Source: JBDUDK01 sp040002995
GTDB lineage: Bacteria; Actinomycetota; Acidimicrobiia; Acidimicrobiales; Ilumatobacteraceae
DNA: 31,838 nucleotides
Reading direction: 5' to 3'
NCBI GenBank assembly: GCA_040002995.1
Contig: JBDUDK010000015.1
Span: 1 to 31,838 of the forward strand
The translations under genes were made by a program, and so were the position numbers. Of this stretch, positions 23,857 to 31,629 are shown one piece after another. Within the stretch, counting starts at the first letter, position 1; the number at the start of each line of letters is the position of its first letter. The notes below the pieces were generated by a model. The model was not told the DNA's origin. It saw only the letters and a program-made list of their open reading frames with translations, and did not search any database.

Positions 23857-25511
23857 TGCAACGACGCAAACTGCTGACCCCCCTCATCGGTCTCGTCACT
23901 GTCGCTGTTGTGGCACTCGCCGTCACGCTGCTTGTCGGTAACCGGCCCAAGCTCGGACTCGACCTGCAGGGCGGAGCGTCCGTTGTGCTGAAGCCCTCCA
24001 CGAAGGTCGATCAGGCGACACTCAACCAGACCATTTCCATCATCCGGCGTCGGGTCGATGCGCTCGGGGTGGCCGAGCCCGAAATCAGTCGCCAGGGCGA
24101 CAACGTCCTAGTCGAACTCCCAGGCGTGAAAGACCAGCAGCGCGCGCTCGAGGTCGTGGGACAGACCGCCGAGCTCCGCTTCCGACCCGTGCTCGCGGCG
24201 CTCGGCCCCGCTCCCGCCACGGCGTCAACGTCGTCGACCACCGCCCCGAGTTCGACATCTACCGCGGCGGGCACAACGACCACCGCGGTGTCGAGCGCGA
24301 CGACGGTGAGCCCGGGCGGCGCGGGAAGCGCGCGCCCCCTGTCCGATCCCGCCACCACCGCCGCTTCTTCTTCTTCGGTAACCACCGCGGCCCCCGTTAC
24401 CACGGCGGTTGGCCCGACCGTTCCCGCGTCGACTATTCCCGTGACGATCCCCACCCAGGCATCGGGTACTCCGACCACGCCCGCCGACCAGGACGACCCC
24501 ACGAAAACCGTTGTGCTCGAGCAACAGGACAAAAAGGGCAACGTGATCGGCCGCCTTGCTCTCGGTCCCGTGGCGTTCACCGGCGACGTGATCGAAACCG
24601 CGTCATCGGCCTTCAGCCAGTCGACAAACCAATGGGAGGTTCTGCTCACGCTGAAAGCCGGGGCCAGCGGCATCGACAAGTGGAACGCTCTCGCGGCGGA
24701 GTGTTACGGCGGCGGGGCCACGTGCCCGAGTTCCGGTGGCGCCCACGGCCGCATTGCGATCGTGCTCGACCACATCGTGCAGAGCGCGCCCACGGTTCAG
24801 ACGCCCACGTTTCAGCGCGATCAGATCTCGATCTCCGGTGCGTTCACTGAGGGGGAAACGAAGGATCTCGCATTGGTGCTGCGCTTCGGAGCGCTGCCCG
24901 TCCAGCTGAAGCCAGAAGCGGTGAACACCGTTTCGGCGACGCTCGGCAAAGACTCGCTGCGGGCCGGCATCGTGGCCGGACTCGTCGGCCTGGCGCTCGT
25001 GCTGGCGCTGATGCTCCTCTACTACCGGTCGCTCGGTCTCGTGGTGTTCCTCGGCCTCTTGGTATCGGCATCGTTACTGTGGTCGATCATCTCGTACCTC
25101 GGTGAGTCGAGAGGTTTGGCTCTTACGCTCGCGGGTGCCACCGGGATCATCGTGTCGATCGGTGTCACGGTCGACAGTTATGTCGTGTTTTTCGAGCGGC
25201 TCAAAGACGATGTCCACGCGGGCAAGACCCTGCGCACGTCGGCACAGCGCGGCTTTCAGAGCGCTTACCGCACGATCCTCGCCGCCGACCTCGTTTCCTT
25301 CATCGGTGCCCTGGTGCTCTGGAAGCTCACGGTGGGATCAGTGCGGGGCTTCGCCTTCTTCCTCGGGCTCTCCACTCTGCTCGACTTGATCACGGCCTAC
25401 TTCTTCACCCGGCCGCTCGTGATCCTGCTCAGTCGCAGCGACCACTTCAACCGCGGCAAGGTGCTGGGCCTGCAGACCGCCATCGCGGTCGGCGCCGGAG
25501 CCACGCGATGA
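23856..25511 (+). CDS. secD: Protein translocase subunit SecD with a long low-complexity insertion
   Basis: A 551-residue SecD. It has an N-terminal helix (8-28), the LGLDLQGG motif (33-40), the P1 extracytoplasmic domain, and five C-terminal helices from about 368 with the GIIVSIGVTVDSYVVFFERLKD region (including the conserved Asp of TM4). SecDF uses proton flow to pull exported proteins outward. Unusually, P1 is split by about 95 residues that are almost all Ser, Thr, Ala, Pro, Gly and Val (~117-212), flanking a second half with two cysteines (C283, C290). The ATG 23856 overlapping the yajC stop is preferred to the TTG one codon earlier. secF follows with an ATGA overlap. Confidence 0.95.
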   Translation: MQRRKLLTPLIGLVTVAVVALAVTLLVGNRPKLGLDLQGGASVVLKPSTKVDQATLNQTISIIRRRVDALGVAEPEISRQGDNVLVELPGVKDQQRALEVVGQTAELRFRPVLAALGPAPATASTSSTTAPSSTSTAAGTTTTAVSSATTVSPGGAGSARPLSDPATTAASSSSVTTAAPVTTAVGPTVPASTIPVTIPTQASGTPTTPADQDDPTKTVVLEQQDKKGNVIGRLALGPVAFTGDVIETASSAFSQSTNQWEVLLTLKAGASGIDKWNALAAECYGGGATCPSSGGAHGRIAIVLDHIVQSAPTVQTPTFQRDQISISGAFTEGETKDLALVLRFGALPVQLKPEAVNTVSATLGKDSLRAGIVAGLVGLALVLALMLLYYRSLGLVVFLGLLVSASLLWSIISYLGESRGLALTLAGATGIIVSIGVTVDSYVVFFERLKDDVHAGKTLRTSAQRGFQSAYRTILAADLVSFIGALVLWKLTVGSVRGFAFFLGLSTLLDLITAYFFTRPLVILLSRSDHFNRGKVLGLQTAIAVGAGATR

Positions 25512-26683
25512 CCACACTCGACGAACGCCCGGTCGTCACGCCCACCAGTGAGAAGCATTCGGTGTGGGCGCGGCTTTACCGGGGCGAGACCACCTTCGAC
25601 TTCGTACGCAATCGCAAGATCGGCTTCATCATCTCGGGGCTCATCCTGCTCGCCAGCGTGATATCGCTTTCGACGCGGGGCCTCAACCTCGGCATCGACT
25701 TCAAGGGCGGAGTCGCGTGGGAGTTCCCGTCCAACGGCGTCACCACGAGCGATGTCAACGGCATACTGGCGTCGTTCGGCCTCGACAAGGACGCCAAGGT
25801 GCAGACGCTGCGCAACGGCTCCGAGAGCAAGTTCCGCGTCCAGGTCGGACCGGAAGGTGAAGCCAAGCAGAACGAGGTGCAGCAGGCGTTCGCGGAAGCG
25901 GCGAAGGTCGGCGTCGGCGACGTGAACCTCACGTCCGTGGGTCCATCGTGGGGCAAGGAGATCTCCAGCAAGGCCCGTACGGCCCTCATCGTGTTCTTCG
26001 TCGTCATCGTCATCTATATCTCATTGCGCTTCGAATGGAAGATGGCGTTGGCCGCGCTCGCGGCGATGGTCCACGACGTGGCGATCAGCGTCGGCGTGTA
26101 CTCGATCTTCGGTTTTGAGGTCACGCCGGCCACGGTGATCGCGTTCCTTACGATCCTCGGCTTCTCGCTGTACGACACGATCGTCGTGTTCGATCGCGTC
26201 GACGACAACACGAAGAAGCTCTCGAACGGCAAGGTCACCTACAGCGACATCGTCAACCTCTCGATGAATCAGACCCTCATGCGGTCGCTCAATACGAGCA
26301 TGGCGGCGGTGCTCCCCGTCCTGTCTCTGCTGGTGGTGGGCTCGATCATGTTCGGGGCGGTCGCCTTGCAGGACTTCTCCATCGCCTTGCTCGTCGGCCT
26401 CGTCACCGGGGCCTACTCGTCGATCTTCATCGCGTCGCCCCTCCTCGCGATGCTCAAGGAACGCGAACGCCGCTGGCAGGCGACCCGAGAGCGGCTGGGC
26501 GCCACCACGGCACCCGTCGCCGACGTGCGTGCGGTGGCCACCGGACTCGCGGTCACGGCTCGGCCGGCCCGATCGCCCGCCGCCGCCGCCACCGGATCGG
26601 CGGATCCCGCCGCACTGGTACCCACCGGACCGATTCCCGGCTACTCGCATCCGCCCCGCCCCCGCAAGAAGGGCAGGCGCTGA
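25508..26683 (+). CDS. secF: Protein translocase subunit SecF
   Basis: A 391-residue SecF: first helix around 38-56, then the LNLGIDFKGGVAWEF motif (59-73), a P4 extracytoplasmic domain and five helices from ~160 with GFSLYDTIVVFDRVDDN (SecF-type) and LNTSMAAVLPVLSLL. The C-terminal ~75 residues are a cytoplasmic Ala/Pro tail ending in a basic PRPRKKGRR stretch, longer than in E. coli SecF. It works with SecD. Confidence 0.95.
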   Translation: MTTLDERPVVTPTSEKHSVWARLYRGETTFDFVRNRKIGFIISGLILLASVISLSTRGLNLGIDFKGGVAWEFPSNGVTTSDVNGILASFGLDKDAKVQTLRNGSESKFRVQVGPEGEAKQNEVQQAFAEAAKVGVGDVNLTSVGPSWGKEISSKARTALIVFFVVIVIYISLRFEWKMALAALAAMVHDVAISVGVYSIFGFEVTPATVIAFLTILGFSLYDTIVVFDRVDDNTKKLSNGKVTYSDIVNLSMNQTLMRSLNTSMAAVLPVLSLLVVGSIMFGAVALQDFSIALLVGLVTGAYSSIFIASPLLAMLKERERRWQATRERLGATTAPVADVRAVATGLAVTARPARSPAAAATGSADPAALVPTGPIPGYSHPPRPRKKGRR

Positions 26684-26712
26684 CTCGCGCCAATCCTCCG
26701 GCGGCTGGTCAG
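26680..26712 (+). terminator. Possible imperfect hairpin after secF
   Basis: CTGAC (26680-26684) and GTCAG (26708-26712) can pair, with an inner CGCC/GGCG stem (26688-26691 with 26700-26703) and an internal loop of mismatches. It includes the secF stop codon. There is no U-tract, so termination is only a suggestion. Confidence 0.3.
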
Positions 26713-26733
26713 GGCGAATAGGGGAGCGGACGG

Positions 26734-26739
26734 TATCGT
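26734..26739 (+). promoter_or_regulatory. -10 hexamer of apt-relA
   Basis: TATCGT ends 6 bases before the ATG at 26746, predicting a leaderless apt message. It lies 50 bases after secF, so apt-relA has its own promoter despite the compact layout. Confidence 0.5.
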
Positions 26740-26745
26740 GACGAC

Positions 26746-27276
26746 ATGGTCGCCGATGCCAATTGGCTGCTCGAGCACGTGCGCGATGTGCCCGACTTCC
26801 CGCGGGCCGGTGTGAGCTTCAAGGACATAACGCCGCTGCTCGCAGAGCCCGACGCGTTTCGCTTCGCCGTCGACGCCATTGCCGACCACTTCGCGGGTGA
26901 TCCGATCGACCGTGTCCTCGGCATCGAGGCACGGGGCTTCATCCTCGCCGCGCCGGTCGCCTACCGGCTGGGGGCGGCGTTCGTGCCGGCCCGTAAGGCG
27001 GGCAAGTTGCCGTGGGCCGTGGCTCGGGAGGAGTACATCCTCGAGTACGGCGTCGACCGCCTCGAGATCCATCGCGACGGTGTGCTGCCGGGCGACCGCG
27101 TCGTCATCGTCGACGATGTCCTCGCCACCGGAGGCACTGCGTCGGCGGCCGTTCGCCTGGTCGAAGGCCTCGGCGCCAAAGTGGCCGGGCTGGCGTTCCT
27201 GTTGGAGCTGAACGGACTGGGCGGCCGCGAGCGTCTCGCCGACTACGACGTCACGACGTTGTTGCTGGGCGTGTGA
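26746..27276 (+). CDS. apt: Adenine phosphoribosyltransferase
   Basis: A 176-residue purine-salvage enzyme that makes AMP from adenine and PRPP. It has the PDFPRAGVSFKDITPLL segment typical of Apt (16-32), EARGFI (61-66), the RKAGKLPW loop (83-90) and the PRPP-binding VVIVDDVLATGGTA (119-132). Its stop overlaps the relA start (TGATG); apt-relA adjacency is common in actinobacteria. Confidence 0.96.
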   Translation: MVADANWLLEHVRDVPDFPRAGVSFKDITPLLAEPDAFRFAVDAIADHFAGDPIDRVLGIEARGFILAAPVAYRLGAAFVPARKAGKLPWAVAREEYILEYGVDRLEIHRDGVLPGDRVVIVDDVLATGGTASAAVRLVEGLGAKVAGLAFLLELNGLGGRERLADYDVTTLLLGV

Positions 27277-29516
27277 TGGCGACCGTCGATCGGGTACTGC
27301 CCTGGCGACGGACGAACGCGCAGCCGAGCGAGGAAGTGGCGCCCCTGGTTGCCGCCTTCAGGGCGCAGCACCCCAAGGCTTCGGTCACCTCCATAAGCCG
27401 CGCCTATGAGGTCGCGGCGCACGCGCACAGTGAGCAGTGGCGTAAATCCGGTGAGCGCTACATCAACCATCCGCTCAACGTGGCGCGGATCATCGCCGAC
27501 CTCGGTCTCGACGACATCACCGTGATCGCGGCGTTGCTGCACGACGCGGTGGAGGACACTCCGCTCACACTCGCCGACGTCGAGCGCGAGTTCGGTGGCG
27601 AGGTAGCTGCGATCGTCGACGGCGTCACGAAGCTCGAGCGGATCCGGTTCGACTCCCGCGAAGAGCAGCAGGCCGCCACGATGCGCAAGATGCTCGTGGC
27701 GATGGCGAAGGACCTTCGCGTCCTTCTCATCAAACTCGCCGACCGCCTTCACAACATGCGCACGATCGCCGGCTTCCCCTCCGACAAGCAGGCGCGGATC
27801 GCCCAGGAAACCCTCGATATCTACGCACCTCTCGCGCATCGTCTGGGCATGCAGGAGATGCGCCAACAGCTCGAGGATCTCTCATTTTCGTCACTCCACC
27901 CGAAGCGTTACGCCGAGATCGACCACATGGTTTCGACGCGCACACCCGAGCGCGAGGTCTTCGTGGCCATGGTGCTCGAGCAGGTGCGGTCGCGACTGTC
28001 AGAGCTGCATATCAAGGCCGACGTCACCGGGCGTACGAAACACCTGTGGAGCATCTACGAAAAGATGGTGCTCAAGGGCAAGGAGTTCGACGAGATCTTC
28101 GACCTGGTCGGCATCCGAGTGATCGTCGAGTCAGTCAAGGACTGCTACGCCGCGCTCGGCTCCATCCACGCCACATGGAAGCCGGTTCAAGGGCGGTTTA
28201 AAGATTACATAGCCATGCCGAAGTTCAACCTCTACCAGTCGCTGCACACCACCGTGATCGGACCGGAGGGCAAGGCGATCGAGGTACAGATCCGCACGCG
28301 CGAGATGCACGAGCGGGCCGAGTGGGGTGTCGCCGCGCACTACGGGTACAAGGAGGGCACGCCGGCCACCGACATCGCGTGGCTGAACCGCATCGTCGAT
28401 TGGCAACAAGAGACGAGCGATCCGGCGCACTTCATGGCGGGCCTGAAGGAAGATCTCGACCAAGACGAGGTCTTCGTGTTCACGCCGAAAGGCAAAGTCG
28501 TCACGTTGCCGGTCGGGGCCACGTCGGTCGATTTTGCCTACGCCGTGCACACCGAGGTGGGCCATTCGTGCATCGGCGCCCGTGTCAACGGCCGTCTCGT
28601 GCCGCTCGACACCACCCTCACGTCGGGCGACACGTGTGAGATATTCACCTCCAAGGTCGAGAACGCCGGACCGACGCGCGATTGGTTGCAGTTCGTGGTC
28701 TCCCCGCGCGCCCGCAACAAGATTCGTCAGTGGTTCAGCCGTGAGCGACGCGAGGACTCCATCGAGTCGGGCCGCGAGGAGCTCATGGGTGAATTCCGGC
28801 GGGAGGGCCTGCCGGTTGCGAAGCTGCTCGAGTCCGAGGCGCTACGCGAAGAGATCAAGGTCATGGGTCTGGCCGATCTCGAAGGTTTGCTCGTCGCGAT
28901 TGGCGAGCATCACGTGTCGCCCCGCACCGTGGCCCAGAGGGTCGCCCGGCGCCTTCGCAGTGGCGACGAGGACGAGCAGCTGCCTTCCACTGTTCGCCCG
29001 GGCCAACGCCGCCGCCGGCAGTCGTCGGTGGGCGTGCACGTCGAGGGGCTCGACGACGTCATGGTTCGTCTGTCGCGGTGCTGCACCCCGGTGCCGGGCG
29101 ACGAGATCCTCGGGTTTGTGACCCGCGGCCGCGGGGTGTCGGTGCACCGCGCCGACTGCGCGAACGCGGCGTCACTCGGTGCCACTCAGGAGGCGCGCCT
29201 GATCGAGGTCGACTGGGACAGCGACAGTGGCGGCAACTTTGTCGTGTCCGTCGAGGTGAAGGCCCTCGATCGCTCCCGCCTGCTGCGCGACGTGGCGAAC
29301 GCGCTGTCCGATCAGCACGTCAACATCGTGGCGTGCTCGACGCACACCGGCTCCGACCGGATCGCCAAGATGCGGTTCGACTTCGAGCTCGGCGATCCGA
29401 ACCATCTCGAGGCGGTGCTGCGCATGATCAAGACCATCGACTCGGTCTACGACGCGTACCGCGTCGTGCCCGGCGGCAAGAAGAACGCCGAAAGTTCGTC
29501 GATACAAGCCGGTTGA
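27276..29516 (+). CDS. relA: Bifunctional (p)ppGpp synthetase/hydrolase Rel
   Basis: A 746-residue long RSH protein controlling the stringent response. The hydrolase domain has H65 (NHPLNVA), the HD pair H89-D90 in LLHDAVEDT and the RLHNMRT motif. The synthetase domain has GRTKHLWSIYEKM and RFKD (307-310); RXKD is the form linked to bifunctional Rel, unlike the EXDD of RelA-only enzymes. The regulatory half has a TGS domain (~398-458), a helical region, the RCCTPVPGD and HRADC cysteine motifs (601-609, 624-628) and a C-terminal ACT domain (~655-735). The ATG at 27276 overlaps the apt stop; reading further upstream in this frame would only run over apt. Confidence 0.96.
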   Translation: MATVDRVLPWRRTNAQPSEEVAPLVAAFRAQHPKASVTSISRAYEVAAHAHSEQWRKSGERYINHPLNVARIIADLGLDDITVIAALLHDAVEDTPLTLADVEREFGGEVAAIVDGVTKLERIRFDSREEQQAATMRKMLVAMAKDLRVLLIKLADRLHNMRTIAGFPSDKQARIAQETLDIYAPLAHRLGMQEMRQQLEDLSFSSLHPKRYAEIDHMVSTRTPEREVFVAMVLEQVRSRLSELHIKADVTGRTKHLWSIYEKMVLKGKEFDEIFDLVGIRVIVESVKDCYAALGSIHATWKPVQGRFKDYIAMPKFNLYQSLHTTVIGPEGKAIEVQIRTREMHERAEWGVAAHYGYKEGTPATDIAWLNRIVDWQQETSDPAHFMAGLKEDLDQDEVFVFTPKGKVVTLPVGATSVDFAYAVHTEVGHSCIGARVNGRLVPLDTTLTSGDTCEIFTSKVENAGPTRDWLQFVVSPRARNKIRQWFSRERREDSIESGREELMGEFRREGLPVAKLLESEALREEIKVMGLADLEGLLVAIGEHHVSPRTVAQRVARRLRSGDEDEQLPSTVRPGQRRRRQSSVGVHVEGLDDVMVRLSRCCTPVPGDEILGFVTRGRGVSVHRADCANAASLGATQEARLIEVDWDSDSGGNFVVSVEVKALDRSRLLRDVANALSDQHVNIVACSTHTGSDRIAKMRFDFELGDPNHLEAVLRMIKTIDSVYDAYRVVPGGKKNAESSSIQAG

Positions 29517-29530
29517 GTGCGGTTGGTTGC

Positions 29531-30007
29531 TCAGGAGTGCCAGACCGTGTGGCCTGCCGGGAGTCCGTCACGCTCTTGCGTCAGGGTCACCAGACACCGC
29601 TCAATCCCGAATTCGATCACCGTCTGATCCTCGAATCCTGGCCATGTGTCTTGCATCTGTCGTTCGGCGAGAAGCTGCGCGGTGAGCGCTGCTCTCAGAC
29701 TGGGGTCAGCACGTTCAGTGACCCGCCCCGTGAGATAGACGGCGTCGTCGTGGCGCGGCGGCGGAAACGTTTCGCAATGGAGCGCGTAGCGGCTATTACG
29801 ACGCAGGTCGGTGAGCTTCGGACCGGGAACGATGAACGCGTACAAACCCTGCTCCGTCAGCAGGGGGCATATGGGATGGACCCGGGGTTCGCCGTCGCGA
29901 CGCACCGTGGCGCGGAAGGCGAGGCCGAGGCCGTGCTCGTATATGAGACCGCCACCGACGCGCGCGAGGTCAGGGCGAGCCTCCGAGAACTGCTTCCAGC
30001 TGAGCAT
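29531..30007 (-). CDS. Pyridoxamine 5'-phosphate oxidase-like split-barrel protein
   Basis: A 158-residue protein of the PNPOx-like FMN/F420-binding split barrel. Typical features are the W..F....P.LA start, RRDGEPRVHPICPLL in the first strands, the LTDLRRNSRYALH segment and a strand ending in ERCLVTLTQ. Actinobacterial members (the F420-dependent FDOR-B group, heme- or biliverdin-binding proteins) are diverse, so the ligand and reaction are unknown. It converges on relA with only 14 bases between stops. CACACT, a weak -10 match, lies 6 bases before its ATG. Confidence 0.75.
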   Translation of the reverse strand: MLSWKQFSEARPDLARVGGGLIYEHGLGLAFRATVRRDGEPRVHPICPLLTEQGLYAFIVPGPKLTDLRRNSRYALHCETFPPPRHDDAVYLTGRVTERADPSLRAALTAQLLAERQMQDTWPGFEDQTVIEFGIERCLVTLTQERDGLPAGHTVWHS

Positions 30008-30307
30008 CTCGAGAGTGTGGCAAATGAGTTAGTTCGAAGGCGTCACCTGCTACAGCGCCGAGGTTTCCGAAGGCGCATGGTGCGGGTAGCGGATAAGCCC
30101 CTGCCAGCTGAGGAGGCCCAAAAATGAACACCACCCACGCATTTCCCGCGGGATTGACGCGCTGTTCGCGCCCGCCGCGTTGATCGTGGTGGTTGCCGTG
30201 GCCGTCGTGAAGTTCGCCGTCACGGACCGGCACCGTGCACATCACTTGGCCGCGATGAATTCGTCGCGATCGAGTCGTCTTCCATGTACAAGAGGAGAAG
30301 GAGTCCC
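30008..30307. other. Gap with a possible small reading frame
   Basis: No convincing gene fills these 300 bases. A GAGGAGG ribosome-binding site precedes an ATG at 30124 that opens only 19 codons (stop at 30181). In another frame the region 30150-30290 could encode a hydrophobic segment (ALIVVVAVAVVKF) followed by a polar stretch, with no good start codon. This may be a decayed small membrane-protein gene or chance. No promoter for the VOC gene was clear. Confidence 0.3.
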
Positions 30308-30673
30308 ATGTTCGAGAATACGAAAGCATTCAGCGGTTTCTCCGTCGACGACGTTCCCAAGGCGAAGCAGTTCTACGGCGAGACACTTGGTCTCACGGTT
30401 TCCGAAGACCACGGCATGCTGACGCTGCATATCGCCGGTGATCGAGACACCCTCGTGTATCCGAAGCCGGATCACACTCCCGCGACGTACACGATCCTGA
30501 ACTTCCCGGTCGATGACATCGAGGCGGCCGTCGACGAACTCACTGACCGTGGTGTTCGCTTCGAGCGCTACACGAGCAGCGACGAGAAGGGGATCTTCCG
30601 CGAGGTCGGGCCGCCGATCGCGTGGTTCAAGGATCCGGCGGGCAACATCCTCTCCGTGGTCCAACAGAGCTGA
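30308..30673 (+). CDS. VOC/glyoxalase-family protein
   Basis: A 121-residue protein of the vicinal oxygen chelate superfamily with the two beta-alpha-beta-beta-beta modules: DDVPKAKQFYGETLGL in the first and VDDIEAAVDELTDRGV in the second, ending in WFKDPAGNILSVVQ. Members include glyoxalases, dioxygenases and resistance proteins that bind a divalent metal; which one this is cannot be said. The ATG 30308 with AAGGAG 8 bases upstream is preferred to an ATG eight codons earlier. Confidence 0.85.
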   Translation: MFENTKAFSGFSVDDVPKAKQFYGETLGLTVSEDHGMLTLHIAGDRDTLVYPKPDHTPATYTILNFPVDDIEAAVDELTDRGVRFERYTSSDEKGIFREVGPPIAWFKDPAGNILSVVQQS

Positions 30674-30681
30674 GGCCCCCG

Positions 30682-30687
30682 TAGTGT
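30682..30687 (+). promoter_or_regulatory. -10 hexamer of the deazaflavin-type nitroreductase gene
   Basis: TAGTGT ends 7 bases before the ATG at 30695, just after the VOC stop. The 21-base gap holds no Shine-Dalgarno, so this gene should be leaderless. Confidence 0.5.
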
Positions 30688-30694
30688 TTGCCCC

Positions 30695-31132
30695 ATGCCG
30701 ACCGACCTGCAGCTGAAAGCCATGAACGCCATCCACAGAGGCCTCCTGAAGATCAGTGGTGGCCGCGTCGGATGGAAGACCGGTGGGATGCCAGTGGTCG
30801 AGCTCACGACGACGGGACGCAAGAGCGGACAGCGCCACACCGTGATGCTGACGTCGCCCGTACAGGAGGGCGACGCCATTGTGATCGTGGCCTCCCGCGG
30901 GGGCGACGACCATCACCCCGCCTGGTTCCTCAACCTGCGCGACCATCCCGACGTTGATGTGGTTGTCGGAGGGAAGCCGAAGCAGGCGATGCGCGCACGC
31001 GTGGCGAGCCCTGAGGAGCGGGCGGCGCTGTGGCCGAAGGTCACCAGCGCGTACAAGGGCTACGGCAACTACCAGACGAAGACCAAACGCGAGATCCCAC
31101 TCGTACTACTCGAACCGGCCGGTAAGAGTTAG
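30695..31132 (+). CDS. Nitroreductase-family deazaflavin-dependent (Ddn-like) oxidoreductase
   Basis: A 145-residue split-barrel protein matching the actinobacterial FDOR-A/Ddn family. Typical motifs are LTTTGRKSGQRHTVML, the VASRGGDDHHPAWFLNLRDHPDV stretch (read in two parts) and the C-terminal YQTKTKREIPLVLLEP. Members use reduced F420 to reduce quinones, nitro groups or other substrates. It supports an F420-producing host together with the LLM-class gene. Confidence 0.87.
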   Translation: MPTDLQLKAMNAIHRGLLKISGGRVGWKTGGMPVVELTTTGRKSGQRHTVMLTSPVQEGDAIVIVASRGGDDHHPAWFLNLRDHPDVDVVVGGKPKQAMRARVASPEERAALWPKVTSAYKGYGNYQTKTKREIPLVLLEPAGKS

Positions 31133-31246
31133 TCCTTCTCGACAGGTCGGTCCGCGAGTCGGGACGAGCGACGCGAAGAGCCCGTCCGCAGCGGACGTGG
31201 CTACCGTCGGTGTCGCCGTCAGTCTCCTCGCGAGCGGGCACGGTCG

Positions 31247-31453
31247 ATGGATTTCTCGCGTTGCTTTCCCGTGGCCGACTCCGTCGTTCACTCACTCGAG
31301 GTGCACTACGACGCGCATGTGACCGGGTCAGGCCTGGTTCGGAGCGATTCGAAGCAGTGGGAACAGCTCTATCTCACGTCACTGCGCCTCGCGACGGGAG
31401 AAACGGTCACGTTGGCGATGGATAGTCCCGACCTCGGCGAGCGAGCCGCCTAG
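31247..31453 (+). CDS. Small hypothetical protein
   Basis: A possible 68-residue protein. No family is recognised. The middle (HSLEVHYDAHVTG, then LTSLRLATGETVTLAMD) alternates polar and non-polar residues like a small beta-rich domain. There is no Shine-Dalgarno sequence or TANNNT element before the ATG, which weakens the call. Confidence 0.3.
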   Translation: MDFSRCFPVADSVVHSLEVHYDAHVTGSGLVRSDSKQWEQLYLTSLRLATGETVTLAMDSPDLGERAA

Positions 31454-31585
31454 TTCGTGGCGGTGAATATTGGGAGTGCCGCGACGGAGTCCGACCTACG
31501 ACACGTCGGTTTCGCGAGTTGTCGAGGGAGCAGAGCTCAGCCGTCGCTGTGCCGAGGCTGGCTGACAAATCTTTTCCAGAGATGC

Positions 31586-31614
31586 TTGTGTTGGGTGCGC
31601 GGTGAGGCTATGAT
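31586..31614 (+). promoter_or_regulatory. Promoter of the right-edge gene
   Basis: TTGTGT (31586-31591) and TATGAT (31609-31614) are separated by 17 bases, the most canonical -35/-10 pair in the window. The -10 ends 7 bases before the ATG at 31622. Confidence 0.65.
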
Positions 31615-31629
31615 CGAACATATGTTCGA
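31614..31629 (+). promoter_or_regulatory. Perfect LexA/SOS box at the right-edge gene
   Basis: TCGAACATATGTTCGA is a perfect 16-base palindrome and an exact match to the mycobacterial SOS consensus TCGAAC-N4-GTTCGA. It starts on the last T of the -10 and contains the ATG (31622-31624), the same geometry as at ruvC. Confidence 0.88.

Larger units (their letters stand above)
31133..31621. other. Mostly non-coding 489-base gap
   Basis: The gap contains a GC-rich hairpin (arms 31183-31189 and 31191-31197, CGTCCGC with GCGGACG) that could end the Ddn-like transcript, one possible small gene (31247-31453) and, at its right end, the SOS-controlled promoter of the last gene. The stretch 31454-31585 shows nothing recognisable. 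Confidence 0.5.

Noticed and set aside
27012..27275. Upstream extension of relA
   Set aside because: It overlaps apt out of frame and has no similarity to Rel; ATG 27276 is in the standard coupled position.
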